Origin: Anaerolineales bacterium
GTDB taxonomy: Bacteria; Chloroflexota; Anaerolineae; Anaerolineales; UBA4823
NCBI GenBank assembly: GCA_003105035.1
Contig: PQAL01000004.1
Span: 34,725 to 98,724, forward strand
Length of the DNA stretch: 64,000 nucleotides
Reading direction: 5' to 3'
Position 1 is the stretch's first letter. Each line of letters begins with the position of its first letter. Shown here piece by piece: positions 18,565 to 26,445 of this stretch. The notes beneath the pieces were generated by a model. It was not told the DNA's origin and searched no databases. It worked only from the letters and a program-made list of their open reading frames with translations. Position numbers and translations under genes: made by a program.

Positions 18565-18606
18565 TGGGCCTGGCAGGAGTCGAACCTGCGACCAAGCGGA
18601 TTTATG
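18565..18606 (-). repeat. tRNA 3'-half fragment (att remnant)
   Basis: On the minus strand it reads as an acceptor 3' strand, a canonical T-arm (GGTTCGACTCC) and an anticodon-arm tail. It differs from the 20048 copy by a few bases and by an insertion in the anticodon region (GCGGATTTATG for GCGATTATG). The 5' half of a tRNA does not follow, so it is a duplicated 3' end left by an integration. Confidence 0.65.
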
Positions 18607-18687
18607 CTTTATTCCAATTGGTACACATTATTAGGTAATTATCTGATATGTTTCAATCGTTTTTTAATAAATAGTGATAAAGATTAG

Positions 18688-19266
18688 CTAAGCAGTTACT
18701 TCTGCACTTTTTACAAAATGTGCGAACTTATTTCTTAATCTGCTGATTCTAACACGCAACATTGAAGGGGATTGATTACTTCTTAAAGCTATTTCGTGCA
18801 TTGAATATCCTTCAAGAAGTGTGTTAAATAATCGCTTTTCGTCCTGAGTCAAACTATCTAGAAATGGTTCTATTCTTTGTAAACCTACTTCCCATGAATC
18901 GTCGTGAATATCATTTGATTCTGATGGAATATTATCAAAATCTGAGATTTGTTCTGCAGGAACTTCTTTTCTTTCTTTTTGTAGGTAATTTAATGCTTCA
19001 AAGTAACTAATTTTATACGCCCAGGATCTGACCTGAAAGTCTGTAGTACCATAATAATTTTCAGCTTTAAACCATATAGTAGAGAGGGTATCTATTGCTA
19101 TGGATTCAACGATTTCTTTTTCAAGATCAGGGAACCTTCTGTTAATGTATTCGGTAACAGCAGGTGCTAATATCTTAAATAATTCTCCGAAGGCAATTTC
19201 GTCTTTTTCCTTAACCTTATTAAGTAGGTCGTTCAATGAGATATTATTTCTAATTTGTGTGTTCAT
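18688..19266 (-). CDS. Sigma-70/ECF-like factor
   Basis: A 192-aa protein with ECF sigma organisation. Region 2 (AFGELFKILAPAVTEYINRR, then RSWAYKISYFEALNYLQKER) is followed by an acidic linker and a region-4-like HTH (LFNTLLEGYSMHEIALRSNQ, ending in RISRLRNKF). Start at 19266 (MNTQIRN) is preferred; longer in-frame starts lie within the upstream gene. It overlaps the end of the membrane-protein gene, so the two are probably co-translated. The partner may act as its membrane anchor or anti-sigma factor, which is inference. Confidence 0.75.
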   Translation of the reverse strand: MNTQIRNNISLNDLLNKVKEKDEIAFGELFKILAPAVTEYINRRFPDLEKEIVESIAIDTLSTIWFKAENYYGTTDFQVRSWAYKISYFEALNYLQKERKEVPAEQISDFDNIPSESNDIHDDSWEVGLQRIEPFLDSLTQDEKRLFNTLLEGYSMHEIALRSNQSPSMLRVRISRLRNKFAHFVKSAEVTA

Positions 19267-19714
19267 GATTAGGTAATGGGTTGTCAGGTGATTTAATCTC
19301 ATCCAGCAATTTAAATATTGAAACAATATCTATTTGAGCTTGTTCATCAATTTGATAATCTATCGAAGTAACCTTATTACTTGTGGGCATTTTTATTGAT
19401 AATGTGCCCACACGAATTGACCCGGTAATCCGTCCTCGTAATTGATAAATCAAGTTATAGATCGATTCTGCAAAATCTTTCGAAGATTTTACTACCCTCG
19501 TTAGTGCATCGATGATCTTAACCATAATTAATAAAAATAATAATAATTCAAGGGCATATAGAACAAGTTTCACAACTAGATCAATTTTGAAAGTGGCAAA
19601 TGCCCAAACGATGAAAATTGATTCAACAATGAGCAAAGAAACAAAAACCAGCTCCCTAAGCTGACCACCAGGAGAAATTGGATTTTCCTCGGATGCCTTC
19701 TTGATTTTTTTCAT
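19250..19714 (-). CDS. Two-helix membrane protein, partner of the sigma-like factor
   Basis: About 154 aa. Two hydrophobic helices (residues about 23-42 and 48-72) are followed by a cytoplasmic tail with an amphipathic stretch and the end QAQIDIVSIFKLLDEI. The ATG at 19714 overlaps the stop of the upstream XRE relic (TGATG), and a TTG at 19717 is also in frame. It overlaps the sigma-like gene. It is not a recognised anti-sigma family, but the operon position suggests such a role. Confidence 0.6.
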   Translation of the reverse strand: MKKIKKASEENPISPGGQLRELVFVSLLIVESIFIVWAFATFKIDLVVKLVLYALELLLFLLIMVKIIDALTRVVKSSKDFAESIYNLIYQLRGRITGSIRVGTLSIKMPTSNKVTSIDYQIDEQAQIDIVSIFKLLDEIKSPDNPLPNHEHTN

Positions 19715-20007
19715 CAAAGATTAGCTAAATCAACTAAAGCTCTAGCTTGAGCGATTAATCTACGTAGATCATCATCTTCAAGTTTTCTTACATGTAACAG
19801 TAATTCAATTCCAAGAGGTGATTAGTCTGCATCTTTGGTTTTTCAAGGTTAAGCCATTTTGGGAAAAAAATAGGTGATTGGTTTATTTAGAGCATATCCC
19901 AAATAGAGAAGAACGGCTGTTTTAACTTCTCGCTCCCCCGCTTCAATTTGAGATATTGCTGCTTTTCGAAAGTGCGCTTCTTCTGCCAATTCGGCTTGGC
20001 ACATCAT
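19714..20007 (-). pseudogene. Broken XRE-family regulator
   Basis: From ATG 20007 the frame encodes about 52 residues of an XRE helix-turn-helix (MCQAELAEEAHFRKAAISQI, then EAGEREVKTAVLLYLG) and stops at 19849-19851. In another frame the expected C-terminal tail (PLGIELLLHVRKLEDDDLRR) continues to a stop at 19714-19716, which overlaps the next start. The start of the HTH is also missing its first helix. A frameshift or small deletion around 19820-19850 has split the gene. It looks like a once-functional phage-type repressor heading this operon. Confidence 0.65.
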
Positions 20008-20047
20008 TGCCTCCAATCCCGCATGAGTGGTTCGGCAAAATTACTAG

Positions 20048-20090
20048 TGGGCCCGGCAGGAGTCGGACCTGCGACCAAGCGATTATGAGT
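20048..20090 (-). repeat. att-like tRNA-CAU 3' fragment beside the integrase
   Basis: On the minus strand the 43 bases run from CTCATAATC (anticodon loop with CAT) through the variable region and T-arm to CCGGGCCCA. This fits the 3' half of an elongator Met or Ile2 tRNA. The T-loop has TCC in place of the universal TTC, and no 5' half follows, so it is not a working tRNA. Its place 134 bases from the integrase stop marks it as the active attL or attR of the element. Confidence 0.75.
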
Positions 20091-20129
20091 TAAGCAGTGC
20101 GAATTCCATAGCTTCCACTCTATTGTATC

Positions 20130-20180
20130 ACCCCCATATCTGGGATGTCTGTTGTAGGCTACCGTACCAAATATGGGGGT
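20130..20180. repeat. Inverted decamer near att, possible integrase arm sites
   Basis: ACCCCCATAT at 20130-20139 is the exact inverse of ATATGGGGGT at 20171-20180, with 31 bases between. The same ATATGGGGGT occurs at 12206-12215, at a similar distance (about 80 bases) from the att core at 12109. This suits arm-type integrase or excisionase binding sites. A terminator is less likely because no T tract follows. Confidence 0.45.
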
Positions 20181-20223
20181 TGGCTCTCTTCGGGGCATTT
20201 TGAGGTCGGATTGTACTGCAACC

Positions 20224-21360
20224 CTACTGCAAGTCATCATCGGGCGGATTCACGATTTCCTCGATATTTTCAGCCGCCTCATCCTGCGAATGGGCCATTA
20301 CGTGCCCGTAGATGTCGGTGGTGACGCTCGCCTTGGAGTGCCCTGCCCGCCTCTGGACCGTGTTGACCGGAGTTCCGATGTCCAGGAGCAGAGAAATCGA
20401 GGTGTGCCGCAGATCGTGGAAGCGGATTACCGGCAGGCCATTCTCCCGAAGGATTTCCTTGAACTCGCGTGATACTTTGGTCTGATCGAGGTAGGTGCCG
20501 ATGGTCGTGGTGAAGATCATGCCGGTTTCAACCCATCGATCTCCGGCAGCCGCTCTCAGAGCTTCCTGCCGTTGGCGGTGCGCATCCAGCATTGCCAGGG
20601 CGCCCTTGCCAATCTTGATCGTTCGTCGACCGGCTTTCGTCTTCGTGGGGACAAGCACATACCCCTTACCGGCCTCGATCTGCAGTTGGCGTTCGACCCT
20701 CAGGGATCCTTTTTGCCAATCCACGTCAGTCCACCTCAGGCCGAGAAGTTCGCCCTTGCGCAGACTGGTTGTCAATGCCAGGTAGTAGAGTGCCACAAGT
20801 GGATGATTTCTGGCTGCTGTCAGGAACGCATGCACCTGTTCCTCGGTGAAGATTTGGAACTCCTGCGTTTCCACCTTCGGACGCTCTACTGCCTCGACGG
20901 GATTGCGACCGATCAGGCCTTCCTTGACCGCCTGCTTCAGGGCGCCGTGCAGAGTCACGTGGACCAGCTGGATCGTCCGGGCTCCGCGACCTTCCTCCTG
21001 CATCCGTAGATACAACTGACGCAGGTGTGATGGAAGGATATTCTGCAGCCGCATCTTTCCAAGTGCCGGGAAGATGTAATCCGAGCAGTACGATCGATAG
21101 TTCTTGACCGTGTTCGGCCTGCGGGACAGTTCCTTGCCGGCGAGCCAGCTTTCCATGAATTGCTCCAGGGAAACCTGCGTGCCATCGAAGGTCAGGCCGT
21201 GCTCGATCTTACCGAGGATGTCCTTGACCCAGTCGCGGCAGGCCTTTTGTGACTTGGCATATTTCGTGACGCGTCGACCGCTCAGGCTGACTTGGGCGCA
21301 CCACCGGCCATCTTTCCGCTTGTAGATGGTGCCTTCGTTGTTGCCTCGCTTTCTAGCCAT
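20224..21360 (-). CDS. int: Tyrosine integrase
   Basis: A 378-aa tyrosine recombinase with the usual three parts: an arm-binding AP2-like N-terminus (GTIYKRKDGRWCAQVSLSGR), a SAM-like core-binding domain (residues about 65-150) and a catalytic domain. Catalytic residues visible are Arg in TTSLRKGELLGLRW, the HDLRHT box, His in RAGHSKASVT and the Tyr in DIYGHVM. AGGAGG lies 8 bases before ATG 21360; the ATG at 21360 fits spacing better than 21366. It catalyses integration into the tRNA whose fragment lies just downstream. It is probably expressed together with the excisionase. Confidence 0.93.
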   Translation of the reverse strand: MARKRGNNEGTIYKRKDGRWCAQVSLSGRRVTKYAKSQKACRDWVKDILGKIEHGLTFDGTQVSLEQFMESWLAGKELSRRPNTVKNYRSYCSDYIFPALGKMRLQNILPSHLRQLYLRMQEEGRGARTIQLVHVTLHGALKQAVKEGLIGRNPVEAVERPKVETQEFQIFTEEQVHAFLTAARNHPLVALYYLALTTSLRKGELLGLRWTDVDWQKGSLRVERQLQIEAGKGYVLVPTKTKAGRRTIKIGKGALAMLDAHRQRQEALRAAAGDRWVETGMIFTTTIGTYLDQTKVSREFKEILRENGLPVIRFHDLRHTSISLLLDIGTPVNTVQRRAGHSKASVTTDIYGHVMAHSQDEAAENIEEIVNPPDDDLQ

Positions 21361-21503
21361 GTTCATTCCTCCTTTCTGTGACTTGGTGAGCCCAGGCAGG
21401 AGGAACGAGTGGTGAAGCTTGTGCTATTCGACTGGTAAGGTGCTGTCGTACTCTAAAAAGATTGTACCTGATTTGGTCGCCAAGTGAGCGACCGGGATGG
21501 GAT

Positions 21504-21713
21504 TCATTTCTTGCGGTAAGGAAAGGTATAGGGCGGTTCATTTTGCTCTACTTTTCCTTTTAGATACCGTTCCAGATCCCCGACTCTCACTCTGATGGCG
21601 TTGCCGATCCGAACGGTGGGGAGTTCGCCGCGCTTGGTAAGCAGGTAAGCATAAGAGAGACTTACTCCAAGCATTTCCGCGACCTCCTTCATTTTCAATA
21701 ATCTTGCTTCCAT
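21504..21713 (-). CDS. xis: Excisionase / MerR-like HTH protein
   Basis: A 69-aa DNA-binding protein of the helix-turn-helix 17 (excisionase) family: KMKEVAEMLGVSLSYAYLL then TVRIGNAIRVRVGDLERYL. GGAGA precedes the ATG at 21713. It lies upstream of the integrase on the same strand and directly downstream of a strong operator-bearing promoter (21742-21770), so its expression is likely the decision point for excision. The last residues are basic and Pro-rich. Confidence 0.85.
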   Translation of the reverse strand: MEARLLKMKEVAEMLGVSLSYAYLLTKRGELPTVRIGNAIRVRVGDLERYLKGKVEQNEPPYTFPYRKK

Positions 21714-21741
21714 GGTTTTTTCTCCAATGAACCGTGATGTC

Positions 21742-21770
21742 ATTATATAGAACTGATGTTCGCATGTCAA
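21742..21770 (-). promoter_or_regulatory. Consensus promoter with palindromic operator (site 1)
   Basis: On the minus strand this is TTGACA (21765-21770), a 17-base spacer and TATAAT (21742-21747), a full sigma70 consensus. The spacer holds GAACATCAGTTC, a GAAC-N4-GTTC palindrome. It drives the excisionase and probably the integrase. The same arrangement recurs at 25453 and 39969. Confidence 0.8.
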
Positions 21771-21870
21771 GCATTGCGGCTTTCCACTGTTTCTACTGCT
21801 TCCATACGTTATACACTTTTGCCAAAATCGGCGATTCTCATGTTTCACCTCCTCACCACATTGCTAAATT

Positions 21871-24132
21871 TCACGATTGATGATAAATTGTTCCTGCCGA
21901 GCGGCTGGGTGCCCCCCTCACCCAGTTCTCGGCACTTTTTATTGGGAAGAGATACAGGCACTCACTTTCTTTCCCGCCAAGGATACTTTGCCGGATGGGA
22001 TCAAGGACAGTCTGGACCGCCCGAGTGAACAAGGTTCGATATCGAGGCACATCCACACTGCGGGGGTCCGGTTGGTCCGGAATATCCCAGGCATGGACCC
22101 CCGATTTTCCAAGCGTAAACAAAAAACGCACCCTCTGGCCGGGACGTACCGTTCTCCCGGCAGCCTGCAGCTGCTTTACCGCGCGGGCGGCTGGTGAGGG
22201 AGAGGAATATTCCCCCACTTCACGCGTCAATCGTTGTGACACCAGCAGCTTCTCCAGGGGAATTTTTCCTTTCCGAAGCAATGTCAACTGCTTATCAACA
22301 AACGCTTGCGCTTTTGGAAGAACATCCTTCAAGCCATCGGCATCGGGAGCCCTGGCCAGGATTTCCAGGATACCCATCTGAGTCTCAGTGATAAAGGGAG
22401 CAGTATCCCGGCGGCGTGCTTCAATCCCCCTGACCTTGACCGACCCATCCTGGAAGACGCCGAAGTAGCGGTTCGGAACCGGTACCCGCTCGTTCACACG
22501 GGATGGCAGGAAGACGACCCACCGGTAGATCCCATCCAAAGAGATCGGCAGGCCGGTGCGTTCGGTGATCTCTGCCAGGAGCACCTCATACTCCGCGGGG
22601 GTTTTACACCCAGGCTTGTGCACCCACAGCCCATCCACATACATGTGGAGGATCTCAAAATCCATATCTTCTGCAGCTTCCTTGGCACGCAGCAAGGCCT
22701 CCCGACCATAGGCAGTTACTGCCTCGTGCGCTTCAATTCTTCCGAACCGCGCATTTTTATACCCGAGGTATCCAAAGCAGGTGACCAGCAGCCATTTCTC
22801 AGCTGATGCCAGCGCCTGGTAGGTCGGTCGGCAGCAGTCCAGAGGAGGAAGGGTCATGATGAGCGACTTAAGCGCGATCCGCTTGTTAAGCAGAGGAGCC
22901 AAGGTCATCGGGACAATCCCCGGTTCCCCATCGGCCGGTTCGAGGTCCTTGCCCGCCCGCGGCACTTCCGGAGAGATGTTGTACTTCACCATCATGCCGG
23001 GATACATCGAAACGAAATCGATCCCGCCCACATCCCGGTGCAGGCCGACGGTCGGCTGGTAGATCATCCCCCCCATGTCGGACTGGAGCAGGGCCATGGC
23101 CGTCTTGGGAGTCTCGGCCTGGTGCTTGTGCCACGGAATGAGGATCTTGTTCTGTAGGGCGGTGACGAACTGCATGGACGAGATCCCCGTCCCCGGAGAT
23201 AGTCGGGCAGCTTCCTGCGCCGGCTGCCGGGTGACACGCGCCATCTCGAGAACGCCGGTCATGCCGTAATCCTTCCAGAGCATGGCATTCTCACGGTCGA
23301 TATGCCAGCGGCCACGCAAGTGCACCTGCTGGCCACGATAGACGATCTGGCCATAAGAGAAGTAGGTGTGCTCCTTCCGCTCCACCACAGCCAGGTCTTC
23401 ATCTCGGTTCAGGGGCAAGTCGAAGCCATTTTCCTGGGCTATCTTGACCATGTACGGCATCAGCCAGGTGTCACCCCAGGAGGTCAGGATCAGGTCGGGG
23501 TCAAAGCGCTTGATGTCAGCGCGCACTGTCCAGAACAAGGAGGTCTCTTTCTCCTGATTGATCGGCAGGGTGTATTTATTCCGCCCAAAGGCTATGGTGA
23601 TCGACTTCGGCGTAGCGCGGGCTGGATCACAGTCCGGCTCGATGGAAAGGATGCGGAGCGGCGCTGGCTCAGGCTCCAGATCCCAAGGGGTATCAAGCGC
23701 CGCAATCCTGGTCACTTTCTCTCCCGCAATTTCAACTTTGCAACGGGCGAGGGGAAAGACATCGAATGCAGCGGCATAACGTAAGGCGATGGATATATCG
23801 CCGTCGTAGTAGGTCAGGTCAGGAAATTCCTGGACCATGGAACGGAACAATTCATCCAGCCAGGCCGGCTGCGACACCTCCACGGACAGGACGGACACCA
23901 TGCCGCGGAATACATCCTTCCGCTCCTGCCGGGAGAGGGATACAGGAATGGGCTGCACTTCGAGCCATTTCCAGAGCTGCCGGAGACGCGGAAAAGAGCC
24001 AGTGGCATAGACCACAACGGAGAAATCCTGAAAGAAGCGGTGACGCTGCCCATCCTCCCCGATCACCCACAAGGTCAGGTTGGTTTCGTTCGGGTAAACG
24101 TCAAACAGCCAGCCGGTCATCGTATCGTTCAT
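21871..24132 (-). CDS. Family B DNA polymerase with variant active site
   Basis: A 753-aa protein related to family B DNA polymerases. Motif A is visible as GGIDFVSMYPGMMVKY near residues 370-385. Motif B is an altered TCFGYLGYKNARFGR near 460, and motif C is MYVDGLWV near 505, where most enzymes have YGDTDG/S. The catalytic second Asp is kept, but the first is replaced by Tyr. An exonuclease-like N-terminal domain is present with weak motifs (LSIEPDCD). Its start overlaps the stop of the preceding small gene (ATGA). It could be a replication or repair polymerase of the element, or a structural relic. Confidence 0.8.
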   Translation of the reverse strand: MNDTMTGWLFDVYPNETNLTLWVIGEDGQRHRFFQDFSVVVYATGSFPRLRQLWKWLEVQPIPVSLSRQERKDVFRGMVSVLSVEVSQPAWLDELFRSMVQEFPDLTYYDGDISIALRYAAAFDVFPLARCKVEIAGEKVTRIAALDTPWDLEPEPAPLRILSIEPDCDPARATPKSITIAFGRNKYTLPINQEKETSLFWTVRADIKRFDPDLILTSWGDTWLMPYMVKIAQENGFDLPLNRDEDLAVVERKEHTYFSYGQIVYRGQQVHLRGRWHIDRENAMLWKDYGMTGVLEMARVTRQPAQEAARLSPGTGISSMQFVTALQNKILIPWHKHQAETPKTAMALLQSDMGGMIYQPTVGLHRDVGGIDFVSMYPGMMVKYNISPEVPRAGKDLEPADGEPGIVPMTLAPLLNKRIALKSLIMTLPPLDCCRPTYQALASAEKWLLVTCFGYLGYKNARFGRIEAHEAVTAYGREALLRAKEAAEDMDFEILHMYVDGLWVHKPGCKTPAEYEVLLAEITERTGLPISLDGIYRWVVFLPSRVNERVPVPNRYFGVFQDGSVKVRGIEARRRDTAPFITETQMGILEILARAPDADGLKDVLPKAQAFVDKQLTLLRKGKIPLEKLLVSQRLTREVGEYSSPSPAARAVKQLQAAGRTVRPGQRVRFLFTLGKSGVHAWDIPDQPDPRSVDVPRYRTLFTRAVQTVLDPIRQSILGGKESECLYLFPIKSAENWVRGAPSRSAGTIYHQS

Positions 24133-24392
24133 GGCTGCCTTGAAAGCACTTCGCCTATCTGCTCCCGGAGCCGCATGACTTCCTTGTGCTCTTCGAGCAA
24201 CATGGAAAGAAGAAACACTTCGAAAGGCAGCGCGTGAGAGGCATACTGCGCCGCCGCCAAATGCTGGCGGGCGGCCGTGAACAGATCGTCCAATGCGAGT
24301 TGATCGCTGCGCCGCAGCGCACGCCGGAAGCGGGCAAACGACGCCTCTTCCTGCATGAAAACTTGCGTGGTGGAAGGAAGGGTTCGGCCCAT
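24129..24392 (-). CDS. Small protein between the RecA-like and PolB genes
   Basis: An 87-aa, Ala/Leu-rich, probably all-helical protein (FARFRRALRRSDQLALDDLF and a C-terminal EEHKEVMRLREQIGEVL). It overlaps both neighbours: TAATG with the RecA-like gene and ATGA with the polymerase. Such tight coupling implies equimolar production of a three-part complex. The family is not recognised. Confidence 0.75.
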   Translation of the reverse strand: MGRTLPSTTQVFMQEEASFARFRRALRRSDQLALDDLFTAARQHLAAAQYASHALPFEVFLLSMLLEEHKEVMRLREQIGEVLSRQP

Positions 24393-24916
24393 TAGAACAA
24401 CCTTAGCGGTTCCGGCGCGGGAGCAATCGACTCTACGAAATAAGTATCAGCAGCGGATGCCCGCAGGAGTTCCCACAGTTCCTGGGCAGCAGGGCTGGGG
24501 ACAGCCGGCGGGTGAATACTCACCGCGCCTCCCGCCAGGCGTTCCAAGCGTCTCAAATGTTCGATGCAGGCACGCAAGATGCGCTTCCGCTCCCCAAGTT
24601 GAACAGCTTCATCATAAAAGGTGCTGAGCATATCCAGGACAACAAAAGGCACCTGGATCGCCGGCGTGCTCTCAAGGAGGGAGAGTACCTGGTAGCAGGT
24701 GAAGGCACGCGAAACCGTGATACGGTTCAAGACTTCCGGCCGGCCTCTTGCAGCCCGCGCTACGGTATAAGCATTGAAACGGTTGCCGCCGTCCAATACC
24801 CGTAACGCTCCATGCTCTCCCAACCGGGCAATAGCGGTAAGCATGGTCGTGTTGATGCTGCGTGGGCCGACAAGAAGAAGCCAGCTGCCAACTTTGGGCT
24901 CGATAGAAGTAATCAT
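24392..24916 (-). CDS. RecA/RadA-fold protein with degenerate P-loop
   Basis: About 174 aa. The layout SWLLLVGPRSINTTMLTAIA, ALRVLDGGNRFNAY and PFVVLDMLSTFYD follows the order of a RecA-like core: P-loop strand, second strand and Walker B. The P-loop lacks the Gly-Lys of GKT, so ATP hydrolysis is doubtful. I use ATG 24916; an in-frame GTG at 24952 sits directly against its Shine-Dalgarno. It is co-transcribed with the 87-aa protein and PolB. This recalls the ImuA-ImuB-DnaE2 logic (a RecA-like protein coupled to a polymerase), although the polymerase family differs. Confidence 0.65.
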   Translation of the reverse strand: MITSIEPKVGSWLLLVGPRSINTTMLTAIARLGEHGALRVLDGGNRFNAYTVARAARGRPEVLNRITVSRAFTCYQVLSLLESTPAIQVPFVVLDMLSTFYDEAVQLGERKRILRACIEHLRRLERLAGGAVSIHPPAVPSPAAQELWELLRASAADTYFVESIAPAPEPLRLF

Positions 24917-25024
24917 GCCCAAAAGGTAGCATCTTCTTAAAACAAAAAACACCCTCTCTGGGGTGTGTCGTGGAACCGGTCCTATGGAGGTGCTACCTGT
25001 GGGGGTGGAAGAAGATGCCAGCCA

Positions 25025-25441
25025 CTAATATTGGGCTTTGGAACCCCACTGGGAGAAATCCCAGTCCCGAAGCACCATTTTTAATTCATCCTTGCTATGG
25101 ACACGGAATTTCACAAGAACCTGCCGTACATACCCCTTCACCGTATCCGGAGAAACGTGAAGTATTGCAGCGATTTGGCGGTTCGTATACCACAAGCAGG
25201 TGAGGGCGGTGACATCCTTTTCACGGGGGGAAAGCGATTCCCAGCACGCTACTAATGCATCCTGGGTATTCCGTTTCTCAACCGCATCTGCAAGAATGGC
25301 TGCATGAACATCCTCTGCTGATCGCTGCTCCCTCACCGCCAGACTTTCGAGCACTGAGTACGCCTGATCATCAAGCGCATACATACGACCACTATTACGC
25401 TTGAAACCAAGACGAGAGAGGAGGCGCTTAACAGCATTCAT
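25025..25441 (-). CDS. LuxR-type HTH regulator
   Basis: A 138-aa protein. The C-terminal half is a GerE/LuxR helix-turn-helix (SLSPREKDVTALTCLWYTNR, then QIAAILHVSPDTVKGYVRQV). The N-terminus is short, basic and has no receiver domain. The promoter at 25453-25481 puts the transcription start within about 5-7 bases of ATG 25441, so this mRNA would be almost leaderless; an internal ATG at 25384 is the alternative. It probably regulates backbone genes of the element. Confidence 0.8.
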   Translation of the reverse strand: MNAVKRLLSRLGFKRNSGRMYALDDQAYSVLESLAVREQRSAEDVHAAILADAVEKRNTQDALVACWESLSPREKDVTALTCLWYTNRQIAAILHVSPDTVKGYVRQVLVKFRVHSKDELKMVLRDWDFSQWGSKAQY

Positions 25442-25452
25442 AATGCCACAAG

Positions 25453-25481
25453 ATTATATAGAACAATAGTTCTAAAGTCAA
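25453..25481 (-). promoter_or_regulatory. Consensus promoter with perfect palindromic operator (site 2)
   Basis: On the minus strand: TTGACT (25476-25481), a 17-base spacer, TATAAT (25453-25458). The spacer contains a perfect 16-base palindrome, TAGAAC-TATT-GTTCTA (25459-25474). It drives the LuxR-type gene and possibly the RecA-like/PolB genes 70 bases further on. It is the best copy of the operator shared with sites 1 and 3. Confidence 0.85.
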
Positions 25482-25562
25482 GGTATCAAAATGACTTTTG
25501 CGAGACTGATTTATCAGTTGTAGATGCGGCGCGAATCGCACAGCATGACTGGAACGTACCCC

Positions 25563-26045
25563 CTAATCAGTATCCTGCCATCCTATTATCTCTACTGCTT
25601 CAAAGACTGCCATCGGATGAACGACGAGCATGATATCTTCATCGTCTTGTTTCCTGTGGCGTCTTTGCAGGATCAAACTCACTCCAGGAAATTCTTTTTG
25701 GAATTCAACATGAGTAGGAACTTCATCAACCAGATCCTGAAATAAAACAGAAGTATCGGCATACGCCATTGCCATTAACTGTTCTACCTGCTCCACCGTT
25801 GTCTGGCCAATGTAGGAGATTGCCACAAGTTCAAACCGCTTCAGTTTCCTGCGCAATTGCACAAGGGTCTTTCCCATATCATCGCTAACAAAATGCCAAG
25901 TCTGGCCACAAACCGGGCAAATCAGTGGAACAACCCAGACCCTGTCTGAATCGCCCGAAAGTAGGCAAACTTTCCCATCCCGTTCGACGATGTCCATGAT
26001 ATGGCCGCAAATGGTCTGTGATAGAGTGTATTCAAAAACGCTCAT
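25563..26045 (-). CDS. Hypothetical protein with a CxxC knuckle
   Basis: A 160-aa protein, family unknown. Residues about 40-65 contain VPLICPVCGQTWHFV, one half of a zinc-binding site. The middle has KTLVQLRRKLKRFELVAISY, and the end is acidic (HRKQDDEDIMLVVH). GGATAAGAG precedes the ATG. It is a single gene on the backbone strand between two small genes. Confidence 0.6.
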   Translation of the reverse strand: MSVFEYTLSQTICGHIMDIVERDGKVCLLSGDSDRVWVVPLICPVCGQTWHFVSDDMGKTLVQLRRKLKRFELVAISYIGQTTVEQVEQLMAMAYADTSVLFQDLVDEVPTHVEFQKEFPGVSLILQRRHRKQDDEDIMLVVHPMAVFEAVEIIGWQDTD

Positions 26046-26104
26046 CTCTTATCCTTCCATAGCTAGAGAAAACTTGCTACAAAGCATTATCGTGCAGTAC
26101 TCTC

Positions 26105-26320
26105 CTATTCGGTACGATCGTGTTGCTTCTTCTTTTTTTCAGGATTAGGAACTACTTTTCCATTCACGATAATTAAATCGCCCGATTCAATGCGTAACCT
26201 AATTATCTGAGCAAGATCAGCGGCAGTGGCTTTCAACGCTGCTTTTTGCGCATCTTCCAAGCTGCCATATTGATTCCCCGATATTTCTTCTACTGTAAAA
26301 ACCGGACTCTTCCTTGGCAT
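26105..26320 (-). CDS. Small hypothetical protein
   Basis: A 71-aa protein (MPRKSPVFTVEEISGNQYGS...) with one helix of about 20 residues and a Lys-rich tail (NPEKKKKQHDR). AGGACA lies ahead of ATG 26320; a longer frame to 26428 has no better start. The family is not recognised. It is divergent from the Crp/Fnr gene. Confidence 0.5.
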   Translation of the reverse strand: MPRKSPVFTVEEISGNQYGSLEDAQKAALKATAADLAQIIRLRIESGDLIIVNGKVVPNPEKKKKQHDRTE

Positions 26321-26445
26321 ATTCTTTGTCCTGTAGGCTTCAGTCTTCGTTGGTTCGAATATTATCATAATCCATCGGTGAACCGCACTCCGGTCGACGA
26401 GGCAGCATTCCTTCAGTTGCCATCCCATGGGCAGGTATAATCATC

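Noticed and set aside
20048..20090. A complete tRNA gene
   Set aside because: Only the 3' half is present, with a non-canonical T-loop; no D-arm or 5' acceptor strand follows. The same holds for the other three fragments.
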